Shown here piece after piece: positions 34,417-42,487 of a DNA stretch of 64,000 bases (its first letter is position 1; each line of letters opens with the position of its first letter). The notes below the pieces were generated by a model. That model saw nothing but the letters and a program-made list of their open reading frames with translations. It did not search any database and had not been told where the DNA came from. The DNA comes from CAZUHB01 sp964620445. Lineage in GTDB: Bacteria; Planctomycetota; B15-G4; CAYZWU01. The stretch is from contig CAZUHB010000024.1 in the NCBI GenBank assembly GCA_964620445.1, positions 22,993-86,992 on the forward strand, given 5' to 3'. Position numbers and translations under genes: made by a program.

Positions 34417-37400
34417 GACGCTCGAGATCGTGGGGTTCAAGTCATTTGCCGATCGCGTTCAGATCGATCTGACCGGCGATGTGACAGCCTTCGTGGGCCC
34501 CAACGGTTGCGGCAAATCGAACATCGTCGACGCGATCAAGTGGGTGCTCGGCGAGCAGCGCGTCACCTCCCTGCGCGGGGACTCGATGCACGACGTGATC
34601 TTCAACGGCAATGCCAGCGGCAGGCGTGTTCCCATGAATTTCGCCGAGGTGTCGCTGACATTCTCCAATGATTGCGGAACGCTTCCCATCGAGTTCGACG
34701 AGGTCGTCGTCACACGCCGTCTCTTCCGGACCGGAGAGAGTGAGTACCTTCTCAATCGTTCGCCCGTGCGGCTCAAAGATATCAAGAAGCTCTTCATGAA
34801 CACCGGCGCCGGCCTCGACGCCTACTCGATCATGGAACAGGGCAGGATCGACAGGATTCTCGAGGCGAATCCCAAGGACCGCAGGATCATCTTCGAGGAG
34901 GCCGCCGGCATCAGCCTCTTCAAGGCCCAGCGGCGCGAGGCGGAGCGGAAACTGGAACGGACGAACGCAAACCTTCTCCGGCTCGGCGACATCATCGACG
35001 AGCTGGAGAAGAGGATCCGCTCGCTCAAGAATCAGGCGGGTCGGGCGCGCAGCTACATGAAGCTTACCGAGAGGATCAAGGAGCTGCGCAAGGAGTACTA
35101 CTGCCATCTCTTTGCGGAACTGGCCGGCCGAATGACCGATCTCAAGAGCTCGGTGGCCGAGGCGGTGCAAGGCGAGGAGGACAGCCGGCGCGAGCTCGGT
35201 TCGCGCCAGAATTCGTGCAACGAACTTTCTGCCAACGTGACGGCGATCAAGGAGGGCCTCTTTGTCAAGCGTTCGCGCCTGGCCGAGCTGAAGTCCGCGC
35301 TCTCCGAGTGCGACGGCAAAATCGCCATGCTCGAGAAACGTCTCGTCGAGATCGGCAGCGAGCAGGTCGAGAACACGCAGCGCGGCGAGGATCTGAAACG
35401 CCGCACCGCGGACCGGGAGACGGAACTCGCCGGCATCGAGAAGAGCCTCTCCCGGCTCGCATCGGAAGAAGAGTCCCTGGCCAAGGACGAGATCGAAACG
35501 CGCGAGAGAGTGACCGTCGCGACCGGCAGATTGACCGAATGCGTCGAGGGCATCGAGGAGTTGGAAAACTCGATCGTCGATCTCAGCCGAAAAGAGGTCG
35601 AGATCGGCAACAAGCGCGTCGAGGCGACGGCCCGGCTCAAGGGGCAGCACGCGACACGATGGAGACTGGTTCGGAAACAGCACGAAATCGCCCGGCAGCT
35701 TGCCGACGGCCGCCGGGAGCACTCCCATGTCAGCGACGGAATGAAGGTCAAGAAGGAGCTCGTGGACACGCTGGCCCGTGAGCTGGCCGCGAGCCGCCAG
35801 AAGGCCTCCACGATGGAGGCGGGTCTCGGCGAGCTCGAAGAGGAGATCCGCGCGGCCGAGGCTGACAAGGTCAAGGTCGATTCGAGGATCGATCTCCTCG
35901 AGTCGCTCGTGGCCAGCCGCGAAGGAGTCGAGGCGAGCGCCCGGACCGTGATGGACGAAACCGGGGAGGAAGGGAGTTCTCTCTCTTTCGTGAAGGGGAT
36001 CCTGGGCGAGTTGCTCGACGTGGATTTCACCTTTTCCAAGGCTCTCGAGGCGGTCCTCGGCGACCTGGCCGAGGCTGTGGTCGTGGGGTCGCGCACCGAG
36101 GCGCGCCAGGTGCTCGACTTTCTCGAGGAGAAGGAGCTCGGCGGGGCCACGATCCTTGTCCGGGACGATCTGACCGGCGCGGCAGACGGATCGCGGCCGG
36201 CGAGGTCGCTCTCCTCTCATGTCCGGTGCGCGCCCGATATGGCTCCTCTGAAAGAAGCCCTGCTGGGTGCCGTTCGTCTCGAGGAGAAGGATCTTCAGAT
36301 CGATGAGGGGGGCGATTCGCGCGGCCCCTGCGTGAATTCTCGAGGCGACTACTATGACCGGGGCATCCTCCGCGTGGGCGGAGGTGCGCGGGAACCGGGT
36401 TTGATCGCGCGCCGGAGCGAGCTGACCGCGCTGAAGGAGTCGGTCGTCGAACTCGAGGAGCGGCTCGACGGACTGCAACGCCGCAAGGAAACGGTCCGCG
36501 AAAAACTCGCCGAGGTCCAGTCGTTCAACGAGAATCTTTCAATGAGACTGGACGAGCACGAGTTCGAGGTCGCCGCCCTGAGCGCCGAGCAGGGCAAGGT
36601 GGCAGACAGGATGGAGCGTCTGTTCCAGGAGTTCAAACTCCATCTCGAGGAGGGGCACGATATCGAGAAGAGCGTCCTCTCTCTCAATGGCGAGCTCCGC
36701 GACCTCGAGGGCGAGGGAGACGGTATCGGCGAGGATGTTCGCGCCAGATCGAAGAGCCTCGACCTCGCCAACATGCAGGCGGCGGGTCTTCGAAACGAGA
36801 CCGCCCGGCTCGACGAGAGACTCCAGGAACTGGGATTGAAGATCGTCGAGCGCCGCGGCAAGCGCGAGGCGCTCGAGAAGGAGAAGGACCTTCTGGCGAA
36901 AAACGTGGAAGAGTCGAGGAGCCGTCTGAACGAACTCGAGAGGGACGAGCAGAGACTCAAAGTTCATTCCGCCGAGGTGGAAGAGGAGATCCTTCGCCTC
37001 AAGGAAAGGACCGAGGGGATGGCGTCGGAACGGTCCGAACTCACCGAAGAGGTGGAAGAGCTGAACGCCCACGTGTCGGACCTGAACCGGGAGTTCGACA
37101 GGGAAAGGGAAAAACTCTCCGAAGTCGAAGACAAACTCGAGACGAGCCGCACCCGCCTCGATTCCCTGAGGATCGAGGTCAAGGAAATCGAGGTCAACCA
37201 GCAGAACCTCCGCGAAAGGGCCCTGGAGGAAGTCGAGCTCGATCTCGATCAGGTTTATGCCGAGAGTCTTCTCGCCCGGCAGATCGCAACCGTCGAGAGC
37301 GCGGAGACCTCGGAAAGGGATCCGGACGCCCCTGGCGGCGACCTCGAGACCGTACCGGAAGCTGCTGCACCGGAAGCGGCGCGGAGCTTCGACACTGCCG

Positions 37401-38059
37401 CCGCGGAGCGCGAGATCGTGGAAATCAGGCAGAAGATCGCCCGCATCGGCAATGTCAATCTCGAGGCTGTCACCGAGCTCGAGAAGATCGAGGAGAGGTA
37501 TGATCACCTCGTCGAGCAGCGGGAGGATCTCACGACCGCCCAGAAAACGCTCAAGGAGATGATCGCCCATCTCAACACCGAATCGCGCAAAAGGTTCGCC
37601 GAGACCTTCGAGGAGGTCCGCTCCCACTTCAACGGTATTTTCCGCAAGCTCTTTCACGGCGGGCGGGCCGACATCAGGATCAACGATGGTGAAGATATTC
37701 TCGAGGCGGGGATCGAGATCATCGCCGGTCCGCCGCGCAAGGACGTCCGATCGATCAGCCTGCTCTCAGGTGGCGAACGGACGCTCACCGCGGTCGCTCT
37801 GCTCTTCGCGCTCTTCAAGGCGCGGCCGAGCCCCTTCTGTTTCCTCGACGAGGTGGATGCCGCACTCGATGAAACCAACATCGAACGGTTCTGTTCCCTG
37901 CTCAAAGAGTTTCTCGAATACTCCCAGTTCCTGATCGTGACCCACTCGAAACAGACCATGTCCCACGCCCAAATCATCTATGGAATCACGATGGAGGTTG
38001 GAGGGGTTTCGAAACTGGTGAGCATGAAGCTCGAAGAATATCAGGAAAAGGTCGCCTGA
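34406..38059 (+). CDS. smc: Chromosome partition protein Smc
   Basis: Large ATPase that compacts and helps segregate the chromosome with ScpA/ScpB. The 1217-residue protein has Walker A GPNGCGKS (31-38), long coiled coils, a hinge domain (about 520-690), a second coiled coil, then the LLSGGERTLTAVALLFALF signature and Walker B FCFLDEVDAALDE near the end. An insert rich in Ala, Pro and Glu near residue 975 interrupts the C-terminal arm. The ATG at 34406 overlaps the previous gene by 11 bases. A strong terminator follows at 38148. Confidence 0.97.
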   Translation: MRLKTLEIVGFKSFADRVQIDLTGDVTAFVGPNGCGKSNIVDAIKWVLGEQRVTSLRGDSMHDVIFNGNASGRRVPMNFAEVSLTFSNDCGTLPIEFDEVVVTRRLFRTGESEYLLNRSPVRLKDIKKLFMNTGAGLDAYSIMEQGRIDRILEANPKDRRIIFEEAAGISLFKAQRREAERKLERTNANLLRLGDIIDELEKRIRSLKNQAGRARSYMKLTERIKELRKEYYCHLFAELAGRMTDLKSSVAEAVQGEEDSRRELGSRQNSCNELSANVTAIKEGLFVKRSRLAELKSALSECDGKIAMLEKRLVEIGSEQVENTQRGEDLKRRTADRETELAGIEKSLSRLASEEESLAKDEIETRERVTVATGRLTECVEGIEELENSIVDLSRKEVEIGNKRVEATARLKGQHATRWRLVRKQHEIARQLADGRREHSHVSDGMKVKKELVDTLARELAASRQKASTMEAGLGELEEEIRAAEADKVKVDSRIDLLESLVASREGVEASARTVMDETGEEGSSLSFVKGILGELLDVDFTFSKALEAVLGDLAEAVVVGSRTEARQVLDFLEEKELGGATILVRDDLTGAADGSRPARSLSSHVRCAPDMAPLKEALLGAVRLEEKDLQIDEGGDSRGPCVNSRGDYYDRGILRVGGGAREPGLIARRSELTALKESVVELEERLDGLQRRKETVREKLAEVQSFNENLSMRLDEHEFEVAALSAEQGKVADRMERLFQEFKLHLEEGHDIEKSVLSLNGELRDLEGEGDGIGEDVRARSKSLDLANMQAAGLRNETARLDERLQELGLKIVERRGKREALEKEKDLLAKNVEESRSRLNELERDEQRLKVHSAEVEEEILRLKERTEGMASERSELTEEVEELNAHVSDLNREFDREREKLSEVEDKLETSRTRLDSLRIEVKEIEVNQQNLRERALEEVELDLDQVYAESLLARQIATVESAETSERDPDAPGGDLETVPEAAAPEAARSFDTAAAEREIVEIRQKIARIGNVNLEAVTELEKIEERYDHLVEQREDLTTAQKTLKEMIAHLNTESRKRFAETFEEVRSHFNGIFRKLFHGGRADIRINDGEDILEAGIEIIAGPPRKDVRSISLLSGGERTLTAVALLFALFKARPSPFCFLDEVDAALDETNIERFCSLLKEFLEYSQFLIVTHSKQTMSHAQIIYGITMEVGGVSKLVSMKLEEYQEKVA

Positions 38060-38147
38060 TCGCCCGCTGAATTCCCCCGACAGGACCGCCGGAAGGGCAC
38101 CTTGCCGGAAGCAAGGCTTCGCGTGGCGTTCGCATCGGTGGAGAAAG

Positions 38148-38180
38148 AAAAAGGAACCCGCCAAAGACGGGTTCCTTTTT
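38148..38180 (+). terminator. Rho-independent terminator after smc
   Basis: A perfect 13-base inverted repeat (AAAAAGGAACCCG at 38148-38160, its complement at 38168-38180) with a seven-base loop, ending in five T. The A-tract on the other side means it could act in both directions. It lies 89 bases past the smc stop. Confidence 0.9.
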
Positions 38181-38190
38181 AAGTCTGTAA

Positions 38191-38272
38191 GAGAGTCAGG
38201 AGGAAACTCCGGGAAAAGGGGAAGAAGGGGAGAAGAGTTTTACACCATAAGGCAACCCCCTGACTCTTTTTC
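38191..38272 (+). ncRNA. Candidate small structured RNA
   Basis: Outer stem AGAGTCAGG (38192-38200) pairs with CCTGACTCT (38259-38267), with more G-C pairs just inside. The loop is purine-rich, and five T follow the closing arm (38267-38271). It begins only 11 bases after the smc terminator, so it looks like a separate transcript end or a small RNA. No promoter was identified and no known family matches. Confidence 0.3.
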
Positions 38273-38565
38273 CTCAACTCAAAATCGTTATTGAATCTTT
38301 CTTTTTCAAAAAAAATTCTAAACGATACCCCTGGTGTTTCAATATGCCGTAAAAATTAATTTTCCGAATATCAGCGAATATTGATTCACCAGAAGCGCCG
38401 ATCGATTTGGAGACTTGACTTTTATGTCCTGCACGCACAAAGATGCATCCTCTGTCCTGCCGTCGCGCCCATGTCGCTCAAGCCGCGACCGATCGGCCCC
38501 GGCCCGATGCAGCGGACAGCTTGGAAGGACCGAACGTGCCAACTCCGGCGGAGGAGCGATGATCC

Positions 38566-39513
38566 ATGAAATTTGAACCTCTCGATCTTTGCAAGCTCCG
38601 GACCTATTCGCTGAAAGACCGGAAACATCTCGTCTCCAGGACCCTTCTCGTGGAGCCTACCGATCCGCCCGGCGATCTCATGGCCGGTTTTCCGGAGGTG
38701 CTCGGCGCCGCCCGCCTGGGCGCTCTCTGCAAGGAGGTTGCGGCGGCGAAGGGGGAGGGGCGGATCGTTTCTCTCGCCATGGGCGCCCACGTGATCAAGT
38801 GCGGGCTCAGCATGCTCATCGTCGATCTGATAGAGCGAGGAATTCTATCGTCGGTGAGCCTGAACGGCGCCGGAGCCATCCATGATTTCGAGCTCGCCTT
38901 TTGCGGAGGAACATCGGAGGACGTTCAAGCGGGCCTTCGCGACGGCTCCTTCGGCATGGCGCGCGAGACCGCCGCCGCGGTCAACGGCGCCGCGGTCGAT
39001 GCAGCCCGCGAAGGAACAGGTTTCGGCGAGGCGCTGGGCCGGACGATCGAGAATTCGGACCTCCCCTTCAAGCACGCGTCGATCATGGCCGCCGGCGTGC
39101 GGTTCGGCGTCCCGGTGACGGTTCACGTGTCTCTCGGCTGCGATATCGTTCACATGCACGGCGACGCGGATGGGGCCGCGATCGGCGCGGCTTCGATGCA
39201 TGATTTCAGACTTCTCAGCAGCGTCGTGGGGGCGCTCGAGGGAGGGGTCTGGCTCAACGTGGGATCGAGCGTGGTTCTGCCGGAGGTCTTCCTGAAGGCC
39301 CTCAGCCTGTCGCGGAACCTCACCGGCGGGCCCGTCGATTTCGTCACCGCCGACTTCGACATGATCCGTCACTACAGGACGCAGAAGAACGTGGTCGAGC
39401 GTCCCTCCGGAAAGGGAATGCACATCACCGGCCACCATGAGATTCTCGTACCCCTTTTCCGCTGGGGCGTGCTGCGAGAGCTGGCCCGAATCGACAAGGG
39501 AGGAAATCCTTGA
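38566..39513 (+). CDS. Conserved-looking protein of unknown function, LPS-core cluster
   Basis: A 315-residue soluble protein I cannot name. It has glycine-rich, enzyme-like motifs: AMGAHVIKCGLSMLI, LNGAGAIHDFELAFCGGTSED, GSFGMARET, IVHMHGDADGAAIGAASMHD, and a Gly-Ser region LNVGSSVVLPEV. These suggest a nucleotide- or cofactor-binding alpha/beta fold; a distant relation to the deoxyhypusine-synthase-like NAD-binding fold was considered but is not demonstrated. It is the first gene of the cluster and overlaps hldE by four bases with a TTG/TGA junction, so a role in heptose or LPS-core synthesis is a reasonable inference. Confidence 0.65.
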   Translation: MKFEPLDLCKLRTYSLKDRKHLVSRTLLVEPTDPPGDLMAGFPEVLGAARLGALCKEVAAAKGEGRIVSLAMGAHVIKCGLSMLIVDLIERGILSSVSLNGAGAIHDFELAFCGGTSEDVQAGLRDGSFGMARETAAAVNGAAVDAAREGTGFGEALGRTIENSDLPFKHASIMAAGVRFGVPVTVHVSLGCDIVHMHGDADGAAIGAASMHDFRLLSSVVGALEGGVWLNVGSSVVLPEVFLKALSLSRNLTGGPVDFVTADFDMIRHYRTQKNVVERPSGKGMHITGHHEILVPLFRWGVLRELARIDKGGNP

Positions 39514-40982
39514 ATCCGCGATTCATCGAGATCATTCAGTCTGCCGGATCGCCGCGGATCACCGTGGTTGGTGACCTGATCCTCGACTCGTACATCATGG
39601 GCGAAGCGAAGCGTATCTCACCGGAGGCGCCGATCCAGGTGCTCGAGGTCGGCGGCGAGAGCCACAATCTCGGCGGCGCCGCGAATGTGGCCGCCAATCT
39701 CAAGACCCTCGGCGTCGAGGTGGAGTGCTGCGGCGTGGTCGGCGCCGACGCGGAAGGCGAACGGCTCGTGGCCATGTTGAAGGATCAGGGTATCGGCACG
39801 ACGGCCGTGATCGTGGACCGGAAGCGGCCCACCGTTCGCAAGACGCGCGTCGTGTCCCACAACCAGCAACTCCTCAGGATCGATCGGGAGAAGACTGAAC
39901 TTCTCGACGACGGTCTCTCGCAAAAACTGGCCGATGCCGCCGAGGACCTCCTGTCCGCTTCCGACGCGGTGATCGTGTCCGACTATGCCAAGGGAACACT
40001 CACCCCCGAACTGCTCGCCCGATTCACGAAGTGCGCCGGGGGATTCGGAGCTCTGGTCGATCCCAAGGGCAGGGATTTCACGAAATACCGGGGCGCCCGC
40101 CTGATCACACCCAACAAGAAGGAAGCCGAAGAATTCTCCGGCCTGTCGATCGCCGGCCGGGAAGATCTCGTTCGGGCGTCGGCCGAAATGCGCGCGAAGG
40201 TCGGCGTGCGCGAAACGGTGATCACCCTCGGTCCGGAAGGAATTTTCTATTCCGATCTCCCTGAGCGCAACGACGTGATTCCGGCGCAGACCCGGTCCGT
40301 CTACGATGTGACCGGCGCCGGCGATACGGTCATAGCGATCCTCGCCCTTTTTCTCGCCGCGGGGAACAGTCTCGGTGATGCGGTGCGCATCGCCAATGCC
40401 GGAGCCGGAATCGTGGTCGGCCGTCTCGGAGTGGCGGCTCCGACGCGGCGTGAGCTGGTGCGCGCCTTTTCGCAAAGCAGGGGCCGGCCGGCCGACAAGA
40501 TACTCGCCGCCGACGCGGCAGCGGAACTGTCGCGCGAGATCGCCGAAAGGGGCGAATCGCTGGTCTTCACGAACGGCTGTTTCGACCTGATCCACGGCGG
40601 TCATCTCGAATTTCTGCGCACGGCGAAAAGTTACGGCCACTTCCTCATGGTGGCCGTCAATGACGACGAATCGGTCCGGCGCCTCAAGGGGCCGTCCCGT
40701 CCCGTTCTCGAACTGGCCGAGCGGCAGGAGATCCTGGCATCTCTCCATTTCGTCGACTATGTGGTCTCTTTTTCCGAGGACACACCGGAAGAGATCGTGA
40801 AGAAGGTGTCGCCAGGCGTTCTGGTCAAAGGCGAGGACTGGCGCGACAAGGGCGTTGTGGGCAGGGAGTGGGTCGAGAGCCACGGGGGCAAGGTCGAGCT
40901 GATCTCCCTGCGCCCCGGGAAGAGCACGACAAATATCATCCGCAGGATTCTGGAACTGAACGGAAAAACCGAAGATGAGTAG
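39510..40982 (+). CDS. hldE: Bifunctional heptose 7-phosphate kinase / heptose 1-phosphate adenylyltransferase HldE
   Basis: Makes the ADP-heptose precursor of the LPS inner core. The 490-residue protein fuses a PfkB-type kinase (about 1-320; GAGDT at 269-273 with catalytic Asp272) to a nucleotidyltransferase (about 350-490; FTNGCFDLIHGGH at 353-365 with the HxGH site and the later RPGKSTTNII). Its length fits fused HldE. The start is TTG at 39510, within the stop of the preceding gene, with AAGGGAGG upstream. A second, separate kinase and transferase follow directly. Confidence 0.95.
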   Translation: MNPRFIEIIQSAGSPRITVVGDLILDSYIMGEAKRISPEAPIQVLEVGGESHNLGGAANVAANLKTLGVEVECCGVVGADAEGERLVAMLKDQGIGTTAVIVDRKRPTVRKTRVVSHNQQLLRIDREKTELLDDGLSQKLADAAEDLLSASDAVIVSDYAKGTLTPELLARFTKCAGGFGALVDPKGRDFTKYRGARLITPNKKEAEEFSGLSIAGREDLVRASAEMRAKVGVRETVITLGPEGIFYSDLPERNDVIPAQTRSVYDVTGAGDTVIAILALFLAAGNSLGDAVRIANAGAGIVVGRLGVAAPTRRELVRAFSQSRGRPADKILAADAAAELSREIAERGESLVFTNGCFDLIHGGHLEFLRTAKSYGHFLMVAVNDDESVRRLKGPSRPVLELAERQEILASLHFVDYVVSFSEDTPEEIVKKVSPGVLVKGEDWRDKGVVGREWVESHGGKVELISLRPGKSTTNIIRRILELNGKTEDE

Positions 40983-41958
40983 GATCGAAAAGGCCATCGA
41001 CAAGTTCGCAGATTGCAGGATCGGCGTCATCGGAGATAGCGTGGCCGACATCTACATCATGGGCAGGGCCGAGCGGATATCGCGCGAGGCGCCGGTCATG
41101 GTGGTGCGCAAGGAAGAGGAACGGCACATCCCCGGGTGCGCGGCCAACACGGTGAACAATCTGATCGACCTGGGCTGCGCCGTGTCGCCGCTCACGCTCG
41201 TGGGAGACGATGACGCGGGCCGTTCCCTGAAGCAGTACTTCGAGTCGCGCGGAGTGAACACCGACGGAATCCTCACCGATCCAGGCTACAGGACGGTGAC
41301 AAAGACGCGCATCATGGTGGGGGACGCGAACAGGATCAAGCACCAGGTGATCCGCGTCGATCACGAACCCCAGCCGCGCGTTCCGATCGAAATCGAGCCG
41401 ATCGTTCTCGAGAAACTGGAGCGGCTCGATTCCGAGGTCGATGCCTGGCTGATTTCCGATTACAATTACTATCTCGTATCGGACAGGATCATCGAGAAGC
41501 TGATGGAGATTGCCGGGAGCAAGATCGTCGTGGCCGATTCGCGATACAGGATCAGCCACTTCAAGGGGATGCGGTGCGTCACTCCCAACGAATCGGAAGC
41601 CGAGAGCGCGGCCGGCCAGCTCATCAGCAGCGACGGCGAGGCGAGAGAGATCGGCTGGGCGCTCCTTTCCCAGCTCGATGCCGACTCGCTCCTTCTCACG
41701 AGAGGGAACAAGGGCGTGATCCTCTTCGAGAAGTCGGGGATGATGAACGAGATCCCCATCATCGGCGACGAAGAAGTCGTCGACGTGAGCGGGGCGGGCG
41801 ATACGGTGGCGGCCACGATCACGCTCGCTCTCGTGGCAGGCGCCACGTCTCTCGAGGCCGCCAAGCTGGCCAACTGTGCCGCGGGCGTGGTCGTCATGAA
41901 GTCTGGCGCTGCCACCTGTTCGGCGGACGAGCTCAGGTCGCGGCTTCATCTGATCTAG
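40975..41958 (+). CDS. PfkB-family sugar kinase, HldA-like (second copy)
   Basis: A 327-residue kinase paralogous to the first half of HldE: both open with a VVGDL/VIGDS...DSYIMG/DIYIMG segment and share ERISREAP-like and VSGAGDT motifs (here GAGDT at 273-277, Asp276). It overlaps the end of hldE by eight bases. It probably phosphorylates a heptose phosphate or a related sugar phosphate at C1, but because HldE is complete the true substrate may differ. RIKHQVIRVDHE in place of the HldE QQLLRIDRE shows divergence around the substrate site. Confidence 0.85.
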   Translation: MSRIEKAIDKFADCRIGVIGDSVADIYIMGRAERISREAPVMVVRKEEERHIPGCAANTVNNLIDLGCAVSPLTLVGDDDAGRSLKQYFESRGVNTDGILTDPGYRTVTKTRIMVGDANRIKHQVIRVDHEPQPRVPIEIEPIVLEKLERLDSEVDAWLISDYNYYLVSDRIIEKLMEIAGSKIVVADSRYRISHFKGMRCVTPNESEAESAAGQLISSDGEAREIGWALLSQLDADSLLLTRGNKGVILFEKSGMMNEIPIIGDEEVVDVSGAGDTVAATITLALVAGATSLEAAKLANCAAGVVVMKSGAATCSADELRSRLHLI

Positions 41959-41985
41959 TCTTCACACAAGAGGGTAGGAGCGGTC

Positions 41986-42483
41986 ATGGGTGTATTCATC
42001 GCCGATCTCGACGAAATGCGCAGGATCATCGCGTCTCTCCAGGAGAAGGAACGATCCGTTGTTTTCACGAACGGAGTCTTCGATCTCCTCCATGTGGGAC
42101 ACGTGAGGGCGCTCGAGGACGCGCGGAGCCGCGGTGATTGCCTCGTGGTGGGGCTCAACAGTGATCGATCGGTGTCCGAGCTCAAGGGACCCCACCTGCC
42201 GATCAATCCCGAGATGGAGCGGGCCGAGATTCTTTGCGCCCTCTCCTGCGTCGACTACGTGACCCTCTTCGGAGATCGCAGGGCGGACCGGATTCTCGAA
42301 AAGCTCAAACCCGATGTGGCGGCCAAGGGAACGGACTACACCGTCGACACGGTGCCCGAGCGTGAGACGATCCTCTCCTATGGCGGAAAGATCGCCATAG
42401 TGGGAGATCCGAAGAACCACGCGTCATCGGACATGATGGCCCGGATCATCGAGTCGGCCGGTCGGCGGCCTGAGCCCGGATAG
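41986..42483 (+). CDS. Sugar-phosphate nucleotidyltransferase, HldC-like (second copy)
   Basis: A 165-residue cytidylyltransferase-fold enzyme related to the C-terminal half of HldE. FTNGVFDLLHVGH (27-39) carries the nucleotide-binding HxGH. The C-terminal motif that reads STTNIIRRI in HldE is SSDMMARII here. Together with the kinase 27 bases upstream it forms a second, split heptose-activation pair. Nucleotide (ADP, GDP or CDP) and sugar cannot be decided from sequence. The ATG at 41986 follows GGTAGGAG. Confidence 0.85.
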   Translation: MGVFIADLDEMRRIIASLQEKERSVVFTNGVFDLLHVGHVRALEDARSRGDCLVVGLNSDRSVSELKGPHLPINPEMERAEILCALSCVDYVTLFGDRRADRILEKLKPDVAAKGTDYTVDTVPERETILSYGGKIAIVGDPKNHASSDMMARIIESAGRRPEPG

Positions 42484-42487
42484 AGGC

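Larger units (their letters stand above)
38060..38565. other. Intergenic region smc / LPS-core cluster
   Basis: The longest gap in the window (506 bases). In order it holds a small hairpin (38100-38116), the smc terminator, the candidate RNA, an A/T-rich tract (about 38280-38400), and a GGAGGAG ribosome-binding site at 38549-38555 for the next gene. The promoter of the LPS-core genes is probably in the AT-rich part, but no clear -35/-10 pair was found. Confidence 0.7.

Noticed and set aside
34442..36478. Open frame of 678 codons on the minus strand opposite smc
   Set aside because: It is antisense to Smc with its full ATPase and hinge motifs; no motif supports a real gene.
38196..38213. GAGGAAACTCCGGG resembling the RNase P conserved region
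   Set aside because: Only this short match is present and the surrounding 350-base RNase P fold is absent.
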